From: Phyllostachys edulis
Taxonomy: Eukaryota; Streptophyta; Magnoliopsida; Poales; Poaceae
Reading direction: 5' to 3'
Assembly: GCA_036346405.1 (NCBI GenBank)
Contig: CM070548.1
Coordinates: 66,116,877 to 66,180,876, forward strand
DNA: 64,000 bases
Numbering within the stretch: position 1 is the stretch's first letter; every line of letters begins with the position of its first letter. The position numbers and the translations under genes are program-made. Positions 1 to 10,747 of this stretch are shown here, in pieces. Under the pieces are notes generated by a model. The model made no database searches. It was given only the letters and a program-made list of their open reading frames with translations, and had not been told where the DNA came from.

Positions 1-715
1 TGTAATGGCCTCAAGTGCGCACGATCAGATGGAGTAATGGGCGTGTTTAAAGAGCTCGGCGAAGGAACGGCCATGGCGGCATCGCGAGGTAGGAGAAGAG
101 GCGAAGACGAAGCCACTGTAGCGGCGGTCCCACCGGTCAGCGAGATAAAAAGAAATAGTAAAGTAACGGGTGGTCTTTTGACCGTTTGATCGCGATCCAA
201 CGGTTGGAATTGATCGGGCGTTATAACGTTTGAAGGGCTCAATGAAATCTGGTCGTTCAAAGATGATCTGACGACTGGATCGGATGATGCGCGGGCGAGC
301 AGGCTGTGTGCGTGAGAAGGTGGTTTGGGCCAGCTGAGTTTCGGCCCAAACACTGTGCCGAGGATTTTAATTGATTTACCAATTTATTTAATCCTGATAA
401 TTGAATTAGGTTTTAGAAAATAACAAATAAAATCCAAAAACTATAATAAAATTCACAGAAATTCTCAAAGACATTTTGGACTTAAATAAAATAATTCCAA
501 CATAAACTTGGTAATAGTTTTTGCAAATAAATTTGTTTTGGCTTTTAAGATAATTAGGAAAAACTTTTAAAATCTCAGAAAATAATTACAATTTTACTTT
601 TGACTTTTAAAACTTCAAAAATTCAAGAGAAGCAATAAAACTCTTTCAAATTTTAGAAAATTCAATAATAACTTTTATTAATTTTAATTTGGTAACAGAA
701 CTTTGGGCTGTTACA
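1..715 (-). mobile_element. 5' part of a TGTAACA-type LTR, cut by window edge
   Basis: Read on the minus strand this begins TGTAACAGCCCAAAG at 715, the same start as the complete solo LTR at 18338. It continues through an A/T-rich zone (about 715-360) into a G/C-richer zone with GATCCAACGG-type motifs (about 190-215). The rest lies before position 1. Bases 716-720 (CAACA) would be the target-site duplication, but the other side cannot be seen. The 716-863 stretch that follows is unassigned; on the minus strand it holds a TATAAAA-like motif near 785-795. No coding potential. Confidence 0.75.
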
Positions 716-863
716 CAACAAGCATACGCATTTTAGTTCATAACTCCAAAACTAAACTCCCCTACATGGCCGAAGGCCTTTGGCTTTTATAGCCGGCACA
801 CATGCACGTACAAAAGATGTGTTCGACTACAAGTCCTAATGCAAAAACACATGCACACACAAA

Positions 864-1785
864 CAGTGGCGGAGCCAGGAATTTTTCAAAGGGTGGGCAA
901 GCCGTAAGTTAAGTATATAATTATGGTCTATTGAGAATCGTAAGCATCGGATAATCGGATACACAATTACACATCACGCAAATCCACAATAATTTTAAAG
1001 TAAAAGAATGGATGCGATACATCACACATGTAAAGGTTCATATATGAAAATAAGAACGAGATACGATAACAAACAACTCACTAGAAACTACCAAAGTTGT
1101 GACGAGTCAACAAAAAAAGTCCAAATGTCCAATCACACAACCAAAAGGAGTAAGAGACTCTACAAGATAAAAAAAATGAATTAGTAAATCATACAACTTT
1201 GACTTGAAAATATATTCACATCGGAAAGAATGAAACATACCGATAATGTGCTAATTAGGTCTAGGCCTACGAGGCAAATTTCCTTTCCTTTTCTTCATGG
1301 CTTGAAACCATCAGGCAATAACATCATCATCAAGTTGTTTAAATATGTCCCGCTCGGTGTAGCATATCATCAAGTTATTGAACCAATCATTGTTGATCTT
1401 GTTGCGCAATTTAGACTTGATAATCTTCATTGCCAAAAAAGTCCTTTCAACCGATGCCGTTGACACCGGCAATAACAAAGCCAACTCAATGAGTTTGTAG
1501 ACCAATGGAAAAACCAAATATTTCTCGGTTTCAACCATCTTTGTAGCCAAACTTTCAAGATCTTGACAAGTAGAAAAGGAAACATGCCTTCTCACATGAT
1601 GAATGTAAGTCTCAAGTTGGTAACTTATGATTGCACGATCACTACTAGAGAAATCCACATGATAAATTGTAGTTAGGCGAGCAAGCTTGTCAACATCAAA
1701 CTTAGAGAAAGAATTGTTTGGATCAAGGCATGAGAAGTACACTAATATCTCTGTAAATGCTTCACTAAAGCGATTTGATATTTCT
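864..1785 (-). mobile_element. hAT (Tip100-like) element, 3' end fragment
   Basis: The plus-strand boundary reads CAGTGGCGGAGCCAGG at 864, a typical terminal inverted repeat of plant hAT elements. The transposase C-terminus is encoded on the minus strand just inside. The other end is missing: near 1786 hAT sequence passes directly into LTR sequence with no terminal repeat, so this is a truncated copy. It is of the same general family as the hAT copy that borders the UGT gene (28363). Confidence 0.75.
1311..1785 (-). pseudogene. hAT transposase C-terminal fragment
   Basis: The minus-strand reading frame runs to a stop at 1311 and encodes about 158 residues of hAT transposase. It contains the run NSFSKFDVDKLARL, then LLPVSTASVERTF and MKIIKSKLRNKI, which belong to the hAT C-terminal dimerisation domain (Dimer_Tnp_hAT). 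A full protein of this family is about 750-850 residues; the zinc finger and catalytic core are absent. The open frame continues upstream to 1886, but the residues before about 1785 come from the adjoining LTR. It cannot encode an active transposase. Confidence 0.8.
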
Positions 1786-2750
1786 TTTGTATTTATTTGC
1801 TTTGCTTGCTTGTTTGTTCTTTTTCCGACGCGATCGTCCGAGTAGAGTTTGAAGAACAAGGAGAGCCCCAGTTTGATCAAGCTCAAGACTTACAAGACAC
1901 TCTTGTCTTTGACCCAGACAAGTCAATACTATGATCATATTGAACCTACATTTTATGCAAATTTATATTCTTTTAAATTATCAAATTGCATGCTTAATTC
2001 ATTATGCAAATGTATGTCAAATCTTTATGGTAGTTACATACCTACTTGATATTTGAATATTATTATACCATCCTTTGGCAATTGAATCACTTAATCATTG
2101 TCACCCTAGATAATTATGTGGTAACTTTACTAGCTATAGTTGTACTTAAGAGTCATGCTAGTCTTGCTTAAGTAACAGAGCATTAATTGCCCTAATCATC
2201 ATCTTTTAAACATGAAATTATTTTGGGCAGTCATTGGAGGTAAATGACTAGAATATTTGGGATAATTTAATTTACGCTCCTCAAAACCCTAATAACTTGC
2301 TGTTACCACATCCAGGCGGATGGTATAATGTTGGGTGCTATTGTAGCATGAGAAATGTTGGTTTGTGTTATGCACTACCCAAATAAATTGACTTAATCCT
2401 ATGATGATCTCCCAATGTAAAATAGGACAACCACAAGTCTATAATGGTGTCGACCTGGCTAAATAATTTGTATCCACTAGTGTGAGTTGCACCATTGGAG
2501 TGACACACGAGTCGTGTCGCTGGTGTAAGTCGCTGTGGACATGGGTTGTGTCGCTGGTGTAAGCCGCCATGTGGCACAAGAGGGGGTCTGGGTGTGGCTG
2601 ACGTAATCAACCTCACATGAAACCTTAGTGGGTGTAACTTACACTAGGGGATGCATTGTAAAGGCCTTGTGATGATCTTCTTGATTCACAAGTCTAAGAC
2701 AACGTGTGTACATATCAAGATGATTATCTCTTGTTGGTAAAGTGTACAGT

Positions 2751-2778
2751 CTCTGCAGAGTATGAACTATTCGAATAG
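2751..2778 (+). repeat. Double-palindrome block (partial LTR)
   Basis: CTCTGCAGAG (2751-2760) is followed by CTATTCGAATAG (2767-2778), both perfect palindromes. The preceding bases contain the shared GGTAAAGTGTACA string. A hairpin GAGCAC-8-GTGCTC lies at 3161-3180. Confidence 0.85.
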
Positions 2779-5569
2779 CCATGCCCACGATAAAGGGCGG
2801 ACATGGGAACTTACACGAGTTAGTTCTATTTTAGAAATATTTGTGGGTGGGATGAAAACTCGTAGGGTGGATGTAACCCTGAATTCGGATTTTTTTTCGT
2901 AGGTGGATGTAACCCAGTGTTGTTAATAGGGTGGATGTAACCCTAATAATCAAAATTAAGCATATGGTGGATGAAACCTACACCGTTATAAATATTGCAC
3001 AATTACTCTTTTTAACAAAAACATGAATTGGTTAAACTGCTAAGTCATAGGAGTTTCTAAATATAATAATTGCAAATGTTGCTTTTAGAAAATAAAAGAA
3101 CCCGAGCCATCCTTGTTAAATGTTGCATGTACATCTACTGCATACTGTGTGTTGGTTCGTGAGCACGGTTGTTTGTGCTCACCCTCGCTTTCCCCCAAAT
3201 CTCTCAGAAGCGATGGACCAAGGACACTACGCCTATTATGAGGATCCCGAAGTTGATGGTCAAGAAGATGTTGGAGAATAGATTAGTTTCTAGTAGTCTA
3301 GGTCTCATAGTCACTTGCCTGTGGAGAGATGTGCCTTACCCCTTTTGCTTCTGCTATCGTTTCCGCTGTTATGTAATGTATCTATTTGGCTTGATCAGCC
3401 CTGCTATAAATGTAACATCCCCAAATTAATAAATGATAATTAGTATGCATCTTATTAACATGCACAATTCTTTTGAATCTTTTGCATCATTTATTGCACT
3501 TGGGTTGTATTTCAAATGTATAAAAATGAGAAGAATTTAAAACTTTTGAACATGCATTAGTTTTTCTGGAGCTATTGCATAATTTGTTGCCTTTGAAAAT
3601 TTGGAAGTCAAAGAAAATATACACTTCAAATTTAAATTCCAAAAGAAAACAAGAATAAAAATTTATGAACATCATCCAGAAATAATTTATTAAAATAATA
3701 TAATATTTATCATGAATTAAAATAATTTTTCCAAAATTGTTGGAACTCAATTTGACCCCCAGAAAATTCAAACTCAAATCAAAGACCTATTCCAAGTTTG
3801 AATTTAAATTATATAAATTAACTAATGAACAGTGGGTTTTAAAATTTTTATGAGTACTAGGATGTCCCAGGAAGCCCCCTGAATTATTTCCGAATTTTTA
3901 CAATTTTATTTCTATTTTTTAGACCTCAGTCAAACCTGTTGCTTCTCGGTCAAATCTGAAATTCAAAACTCTGGCCTTTGCACTGTTCCTCCGACCCGAG
4001 CCACCCGACTCGACCTAGCCGCCTAGCTGCACCGCGCCGGAACCAAACATCATCAACCATCCGATCCAAATCGTGTGGTCCATATGAAAGCGACCTGAGT
4101 CTATTTCACAAGACCTGCTAAACTTGCCGTCACACCCGCCCGGGCCCCACCACGCAACAGTATGTCTTCTACTCGAGCGGCGCGAGCAGAGCTCGATCGC
4201 CACGCGCCGAAGGGACTCTGCACCGCTCCATCGATGGCATGAGTCCACCGCCCTCCTTGGCCTATCCGTGAGCACCGCTCACTCACACCGTAGCTTTCTC
4301 CGTCTTCGGACTCGCTCAAAACTGGCGTTACCCCTCTTCATCCCCTCACTTCTCTCTTCAGCCGTGAGAGAGAAGGAGGCCTTGAGCTCTCCTCCGTCCC
4401 GGTAAGCATAGCCGCGAGCACTCCATTCTCTTTATTCTTCGACGCCATTCCGTTTTTCTCTAACTCGAGCTTCTCTCTTGCCTTGTAGCTCCCGGTCCTC
4501 ACCCTCGGCTCTAGAGTGCGTCCAGAGCGTGCACCCGACGCCGCCGCCATGTCAACCTTCGCTCCGGTGAGCCATTCTCCTGTATAAGTGCGTCATCTCA
4601 TGCTCTCGAACACCCAAATGATTTCCCCTCAACCAATTTTAACTTTCGATCACAAGAATCGTCGGCAACGAGCTTTTCCCCATTTTCGGCCGCAAGGGCC
4701 ACTTTCTTCTCCGATGACGGCACGGTGAGGCATTGCCTAATCCCCTGCTTTTACACCATTCCCGTAGCACCCTTTAGCTTTCCCCTCATCTCTTTCTCTC
4801 TCTCTCTGCTCAGGGCGAGCTCTCCTCGGTGAAGCCACAACGCCGCCACTGTTCTTCGACGCTGGCGCAACTCCGGCAACCTCGTCGGCTCTGCGTCATA
4901 CGGGTGGGCTCAGTGAACTCCCCTGTTGCTTTTGCGTGCACTCTTTTCACCCAAAAAGTTGTCGAGTCGCAATTGCCGCTATGGCCGTAGCTCTCCACCG
5001 CCTTAGCTCGTCGCACCGCCGCATCGGACCACCGCTAGCTTTGCTGCTGGTGCCGCCGGGTGCGCGAGGGTGTGGGCTTTCCATTTTGAGCACTCACCCG
5101 AGCCGCCCTAGCTTTCCTCGCCGATGACGAGCGCAGCAATGCCGCAGCCGCGCGCTCCCCGCGTTGTCGGATTTTCCGACCGCCACTGTAGCTCACAATT
5201 AGCTGTTAAGCGTAATCATTAGCTTTTAAATCGCGATCTTTGTTGGAAATCTCATGTTTAGCTACGTTAATATTAGCTTTCAGAGTATGACACGCGGGCC
5301 CCGCACTTTTTGTAATCTGGCGGTGAACCCGTGGACCGAGCTCTTGGCTTTCGGTCCATGCACTATGCATGTGGACCGGGTCTATGACAAGTAGGTTCCA
5401 CCTGTCGGTTTTACCGAAAATGAAATGGAAAATGAAAATTAATAATGTGCACTGGCCCCACCTGTAAGTGACCATGGCTAGATCCCTCTCGGTACAAAAA
5501 GTCCTAAATGCTTATAGAAATTCCGAAATGATTAATTTTATGCTCTAAAAAATTGATTTAACCTTAAAA

Positions 5570-6321
5570 ATGCATAACTAATTCATCTTAACTCCAAAAA
5601 CAGTGAAATCAATTTTGATAATTTTGATTTTTAGTGAAATTTATTTTAAAATAGGTTTCAACCTTGTCACTATCTCAAAATATATAGTTTGTGGAAAGTG
5701 ATCCAAAAATGAATTATTTTTATACTATAAATTGTCATTAAACTTTGAAAATTCATAACTAAATCATAAAAACTCCGAAGTCTTTGATTCAAATTTTTTT
5801 AGCTTTATTTTTAAATGTAATTTAATATAAAAATGGGTCGAACCATGTTACTATTAGAGAAATCACTTTTGGCAAAATTACTTTAGGTTTAGTATTATTG
5901 TTGCACTAAAAATTGTTGTAACTTCAAAAATGCATAAGTATTTCTCTGTGACTCCAAATTGAGTAAACTCAATTTTGTTGGATTCCTCTAATAGTATACT
6001 TCAATGAAGAATAGGCTTTGAATGTGTGACTATTACTGAGAACGTTATTTTACATATGACTTGTGCACTACTTTCATAACTTTGAAAAATCATAGAAAAT
6101 TAATCTTAGCTCCAAATGAGGTGAATCAAATTCCATTGTTCATCTCATGTGGTGCTCTATCTACCATGAAAGTTTTAAGTACAGCACCTCTCTGGAAATC
6201 TTTACCAAAACAATTAATTCGGATGAACAGTAACCGGTAGCATTTTTACTGGATTTTCTTGAAAACTGATTTTCAAACGGCCATAACATTTGCATAGAAC
6301 GTCCAAATCAATTGATTCTTG
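5570..6321 (+). repeat. Five diverged ~180-base repeats inside the 5' LTR
   Basis: Each unit carries the pair CATAAC / ACTCCAAA followed by a TGAATCAAATT-like tail. The pair starts at 5572, 5754, 5933, 6091 and 6281, a spacing of 182, 179, 158 and 190 bases. Units are strongly diverged from each other. The same arrangement is present in the 3' LTR (about 12900-13660). Confidence 0.7.
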
Positions 6322-7344
6322 TTGCTAAATTCACCTAAAATCATGCTATACCTTATGTGAATTTTTCATGATTTTTGGATGATTTGAATTTTTGGGTCTT
6401 TTCGGTATTATTCGTTCTTATTGTGCTTCCGATTCTTTCGATAGGTTCTGACGAAATTATTGATTATGCGAGTGATCCTCTACAGCATATTGAGCAACTT
6501 TAGCAAGGTAAGCAGTTTGATCATAATAATCCCATTACTTTCAAAGTCTAATACTTTGTTTACAAATTGTATGTATGCATGCTTTTGTGTCAAAGTTTAT
6601 TTTCCCGATTAGAGGTAGTTATTCCTATTGCATGGTTGCCCTTAAATTGTTCATCACCTGCCACTAAACATAAGGTATTAATCTCGCCGGTGAATTAGAG
6701 CCCGGTGGTTGAATTATGCTCTTTTATTGTCTTTACAGTGTCATGCTTAGAAATGCTTAGCTACCGGTAGAATTGGGCGGTTATCGACTTAGTTGATAAC
6801 TTTGATCACACAAAATTATTATTATCATTATGCTCAGCACTTTGTGCTTTGTTACTTTGTAAAGTCAAAAACTGAAACTGAAAATGAAATGTTTGAGACT
6901 TGGGCACAATGGTTGATGGTGTGATCTTATGGTGTGACTGGAATGGTGCCCAATCAATCAAGGACCGAGTTACTTGTGCCACCGTACCGAGAAAATTACG
7001 TGCTAACCACACGAGGGGGATATGGGACCTCTCTTGGCTAAGTACTTTGGGGGGTGTTAATTAATGAGTCGCGTGGTGGGTTGTATATTTGACTATATGC
7101 AACATTGGGACAGGAGGGGAGCACCCACATGGCTTGAGCTGACCGGTGTATCTTTCTCTTCGTATGGGTCCTTGGTGAGAGCCGGGGAGGCGTTTCACAA
7201 AGGGTTAACCCCCATACGCACAGCTCTTAATTAGCTCTTTCCATTGGAAATGTCTCGTAGGACTTAGCCATGCTGGCATACCAAAGGAAGTGTGCTTAAT
7301 CATGTGGCGAAAAGACGGTCTGGCGTGTGGGTACATTGGTACAC

Positions 7345-7372
7345 CCCTGCAGGGTAAAATCTATTCGAATAG
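7345..7372 (+). repeat. Double-palindrome block (5' LTR of LARD-like element)
   Basis: CCCTGCAGGG (7345-7354) and CTATTCGAATAG (7361-7372) are both perfect palindromes. Compared with other LTRs the first palindrome has both outer bases changed (CTC/GAG to CCC/GGG), so pairing is kept. A hairpin GAGTAC-6-GTACTC follows at 7702-7719. Confidence 0.85.
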
Positions 7373-8148
7373 CCTCGTCCTAGGTTATGGACACGCTTGG
7401 ATACGCCCCGTGAGAACTAGACTATAACATTTAATTAAAACTTGATGTGGGTGGTATGAATGGGGAATTCATGCTATTGTTGTGGTGGCTATTGGGTTAG
7501 CCACTTCCAGGATGTCTTTTATTATTGTTCTTGTATCTCGCTGTTTTTGTCAATAAAAATAGATTGTAAAACTGCTTTAAATCTATTACATTATTGCAAA
7601 TGAAAACTTGCTTTATGCTGAAAATGAGTCTAGAGCCTCCTCCACTTAAATAAGCTTGCATGTAGCTATGTATAGGCTGTTGCACTACACGTAAGTCTTG
7701 CGAGTACATTTTTGTACTCATTTACTTTGCTTAATTAATTGTTGCAGAGGAGGTTGATCCCCAAGGGATCGACTATTGAGAGACCGACTTCGACTTTGAC
7801 TTTGGTGACTAGCTTGGCGGCCCGGTCGGTTGCCTTGTGGGTTATGGCAAACCGTTTGGGTTTTGTTTATCGCCATCTTATGGCTTATGTTTCCACTGCT
7901 ACTTTGGTTATTTACCTTGTCTTTTGGCCAGTCGGCCCTACTTTTGTAATATGAACTTGTATTTCCTTTTTGTTGTACGCTTGTAATGACTTGTGTATGG
8001 AATGGATGCTTAATTTTTGTATGGGGTATGTGTACTGCAATTCTGGGAAGTACATATGCGCTGAGAATTGGGATATTTGGTTTGTAATGCTAGGGCCAAT
8101 TGGATGGTTAAGTATTACGAGTTAAATACCCCGGGTTCTCACAAAAGT

Positions 8149-8160
8149 TGGTATCAGAGC
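8149..8160 (+). other. Primer-binding site, tRNA-iMet type
   Basis: TGGTATCAGAGC starts six bases after the 5' LTR end. It is complementary to the 3' end of plant initiator methionine tRNA, the usual primer of copia and chromovirus-type gypsy elements in plants. Confidence 0.9.
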
Positions 8161-10730
8161 CATGCTGACCGTAGAAACCCCTAGCTTAGTCGTCTTTAGG
8201 ATATTTTGGAAAACTTAGTTTCAAAAATATCAAATGATTTATGAAAACTTAAGTAAGTTCTCAGATTTTATTCCTTACCTATCCTAGATTGCTCATCTCA
8301 CCTTGTTCTTGTTTAAGTTTCAAAAAGATGTTTCCTCTCATCTTCTTTCAAAGGATAGTTGTTACCGGTTAAACTCGGTTTTGGGATTCAATGAGTGTTG
8401 TAAAATTGAAGTGTTGGCTGTCCTTTGATGAAGATTAGAAGCTTTTGAAGTTGGAAAACTCAGCTCGGAGCACGGTTACAAAATCTGGACAGCAAGCGCA
8501 AATGTTGGACAGCAAGCACTTAGTTCGTCATTATGGCTGAAAATGTGAGGATAATTCAACTAAAACTCATGGGAATTGAAAGGGTAAGATGTGATATTAG
8601 TTGGCTAGTGCCTAATACACCCTTAGATGGTCTTTACCATGATCTTTAGATGCGATAAGACTTGAGTTGTGTTCTGAAATTTATCTTCTCTACCGATTGC
8701 CCGTTCATTCAATACGAGTTAGTCGTACCGAGAGGTTGAGCTTATTTCTTATGAGTTTTGCTTTGGATCTTATGTCCTTGTCCGGATATTTGGAGTTCAT
8801 TTCTTGTTATTTGCTTTCCTTTCGTTTATTTCCAGTGGTTTTTGCATTTTTGAAGTTTAAAATCTCTAATGTAAATTAAGGACCTTACACCTGTTATTTT
8901 CCCTACCTTGTGCTTTTCCCTCTCACCTCTTTAATGGAAGTCGCTGGTTGGTTAAAGGATTGATAGTGGAATCGGTAAAGAGAAGGATATGATTGAATGA
9001 CTGCTATTTTTGTCTTTAATTGGATCTTTGATGTTAGGATGATATTGGTGGTTTTGAATTGTTAGAGTGATGTTTGATCATCAAGAAATTGGATTATTAC
9101 TCTTAGCCCCTGATTATGATCTTAGAAGAGTTGATTAGATCTTTGAACCTTGAGATATTAACCTTTGTGGGATCTTCTACAGATTATGGTAGGCGTTACC
9201 ATAGGAAGTTGAGATATGAGTATCTATGGAACTATTGTATTGAGGTATAAGCTCGCCTGCGGGTGATGTTGGATTTATATCGAAAGAATATGTAGGTATA
9301 ACTCATAGAGCACATGAAGTGGGTTGAATTAATAACTCTGTGGATTCACTTGGGGATTTAGATTTTGATATGCCTTAGTCAACCAGTCAATAAGATTGTT
9401 AGTCAGATTTTGGTCTAAGGTGGCAGAGTTCGAAATTGAAACTATGATGATAATGTAAATTTTGAAGGATACTTATGTTGATAAAATGGAAATTTTGGAG
9501 TTGTCATTGGGTATATAACCGGATCGTAGTACTTCCAGAAATGAAGGATGATTAAATAATTGATTGGTCGTGTAGTGTATGACTATGAGGATTGAATACG
9601 AATTTATCTTTGTGGGAATAGTTGTCCCAAGGATGGTATAATGGGATCAATAAGGGATGATAAATTGTGGTAGTTGGATTTCGATGATACTTGGGGATCA
9701 GTAATTTTTTTGGAAGACATCGAGTTAATATTATTGAACTGGATTAAAATACTTATTGTGGATAACTTGATCTGGATGAGGTTAGTAATTTAGATTATTT
9801 GGATTACAAATTCACCTTGGATGGATAATCTTTTTGATGATTTAATGCACTAGGATGGAGTTGATGGTGAATAAAGGGGATATATATTTTTTACCTAGGA
9901 TAATTGTGTTGATTTTGGTAATTAATTAGATCCTAGAGTAAGGATAACTGAATTAGACTTTAAGAGATTAATCGGTGTATTTGATGGATTGACTGTTGCA
10001 AGTGGATTGATCATGCTAACAAAAGGGATTGAGAAGCAGAAATATAGAGACATTGCTCGTAGATGCAATTGGATCTTGCATAGATGTACCCACTCTTAAG
10101 AATTGAAATTATTGTGAGGAAACTTGCTGGAAACAACAAATAATTGATAAACGGTTAATAGTATATGTCAACCGGTGGATCATATACAGTGAAATATAGA
10201 TCTTTAATGCTCACGATTTGGAAGTTATATGGGAGATACCCTATGATAGAAATTTAGAAGACAAGTGTAATGGAACAGGTGAGCAATATGCTGGTTTTGC
10301 TTAGGATTTGTAATGTTATTGGGATTTTGATCAAGATGGGAGTGAACCCGTGAGTTAGATTGTGGGAGTAAATCAATAGTTGTTTGTGCTCACTCATGGA
10401 TTGTTAAAATTGGAAGCAAGTTAGTGTCCTTCCTAGAATTTGAATCAAACCTGAGAAATTATGGTGGAGATTTCTTTAAAGCAAGTGATTTTGGGGTTGT
10501 TGTATAAATTGTGGAATAATAGATTAGAGTGTGCTTGCTATAGACTCAATTTTATTGGTGGATTTTAATTGGATAAATGACAATTAGGCGTTGTCAAACC
10601 CAAGAATAGCAAGTTAGTAGTGGTTCGAGATCGAGTCTTTCGGTCCTTGGAAAGAAGTTTGGATTTTAGCAAAGCGACAAAGTTTTTCTTCCCTTCTCTT
10701 TTCCACTCGAATCTTGGAACGAGATTCTGT

Positions 10731-10747
10731 TTAAGGGGGGTAGGTTT
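10731..10747 (+). other. Polypurine tract before the 3' LTR
   Basis: TTAAGGGGGGTAGGTTT directly precedes TGTAACATCCCC at 10748. The upstream wording ACGAGATTCTGTTTAAGGGG resembles the tract region of the Tekay-type element at 58546-58575 read on the minus strand. Confidence 0.8.

Larger units (their letters stand above)
3411..8143 (+). repeat. 5' LTR of the non-autonomous element
   Basis: Begins TGTAACATCCCC and ends TCACA. From the start it holds an A/T-rich zone (3411-3950), a G/C-rich promoter-like zone with CT-rich tracts (3950-5200), a zone of about 180-base diverged repeats (5500-6320), the double palindrome (7345-7372), a GAGTAC-6-GTACTC hairpin (7702-7719) and a T-rich end. The open frames inside (for example 4124-4405 and 4338-4550) lie in G/C-rich sequence, sit on both strands, match no family and differ in length in the second LTR, so I do not call them genes. 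Confidence 0.9.
8144..10747 (+). other. Internal region without gag-pol
   Basis: The 2.6-kb stretch between the two LTRs is A/T-rich, dense in stop codons in all frames and has no recognisable retroviral domain. Its longest frame (8667-8879, 70 codons) resembles nothing I know. Only the ends look functional: the primer-binding site at 8149-8160 and the polypurine tract at 10731-10747. If mobile, the element must have used enzymes supplied by another element. Confidence 0.85.

Noticed and set aside
3487..3777. 96-codon frame repeated at 10824-11114
   Set aside because: The repetition reflects the two LTR copies, not a gene family. It is A/T-rich, starts within the LTR end and has no coding pattern.
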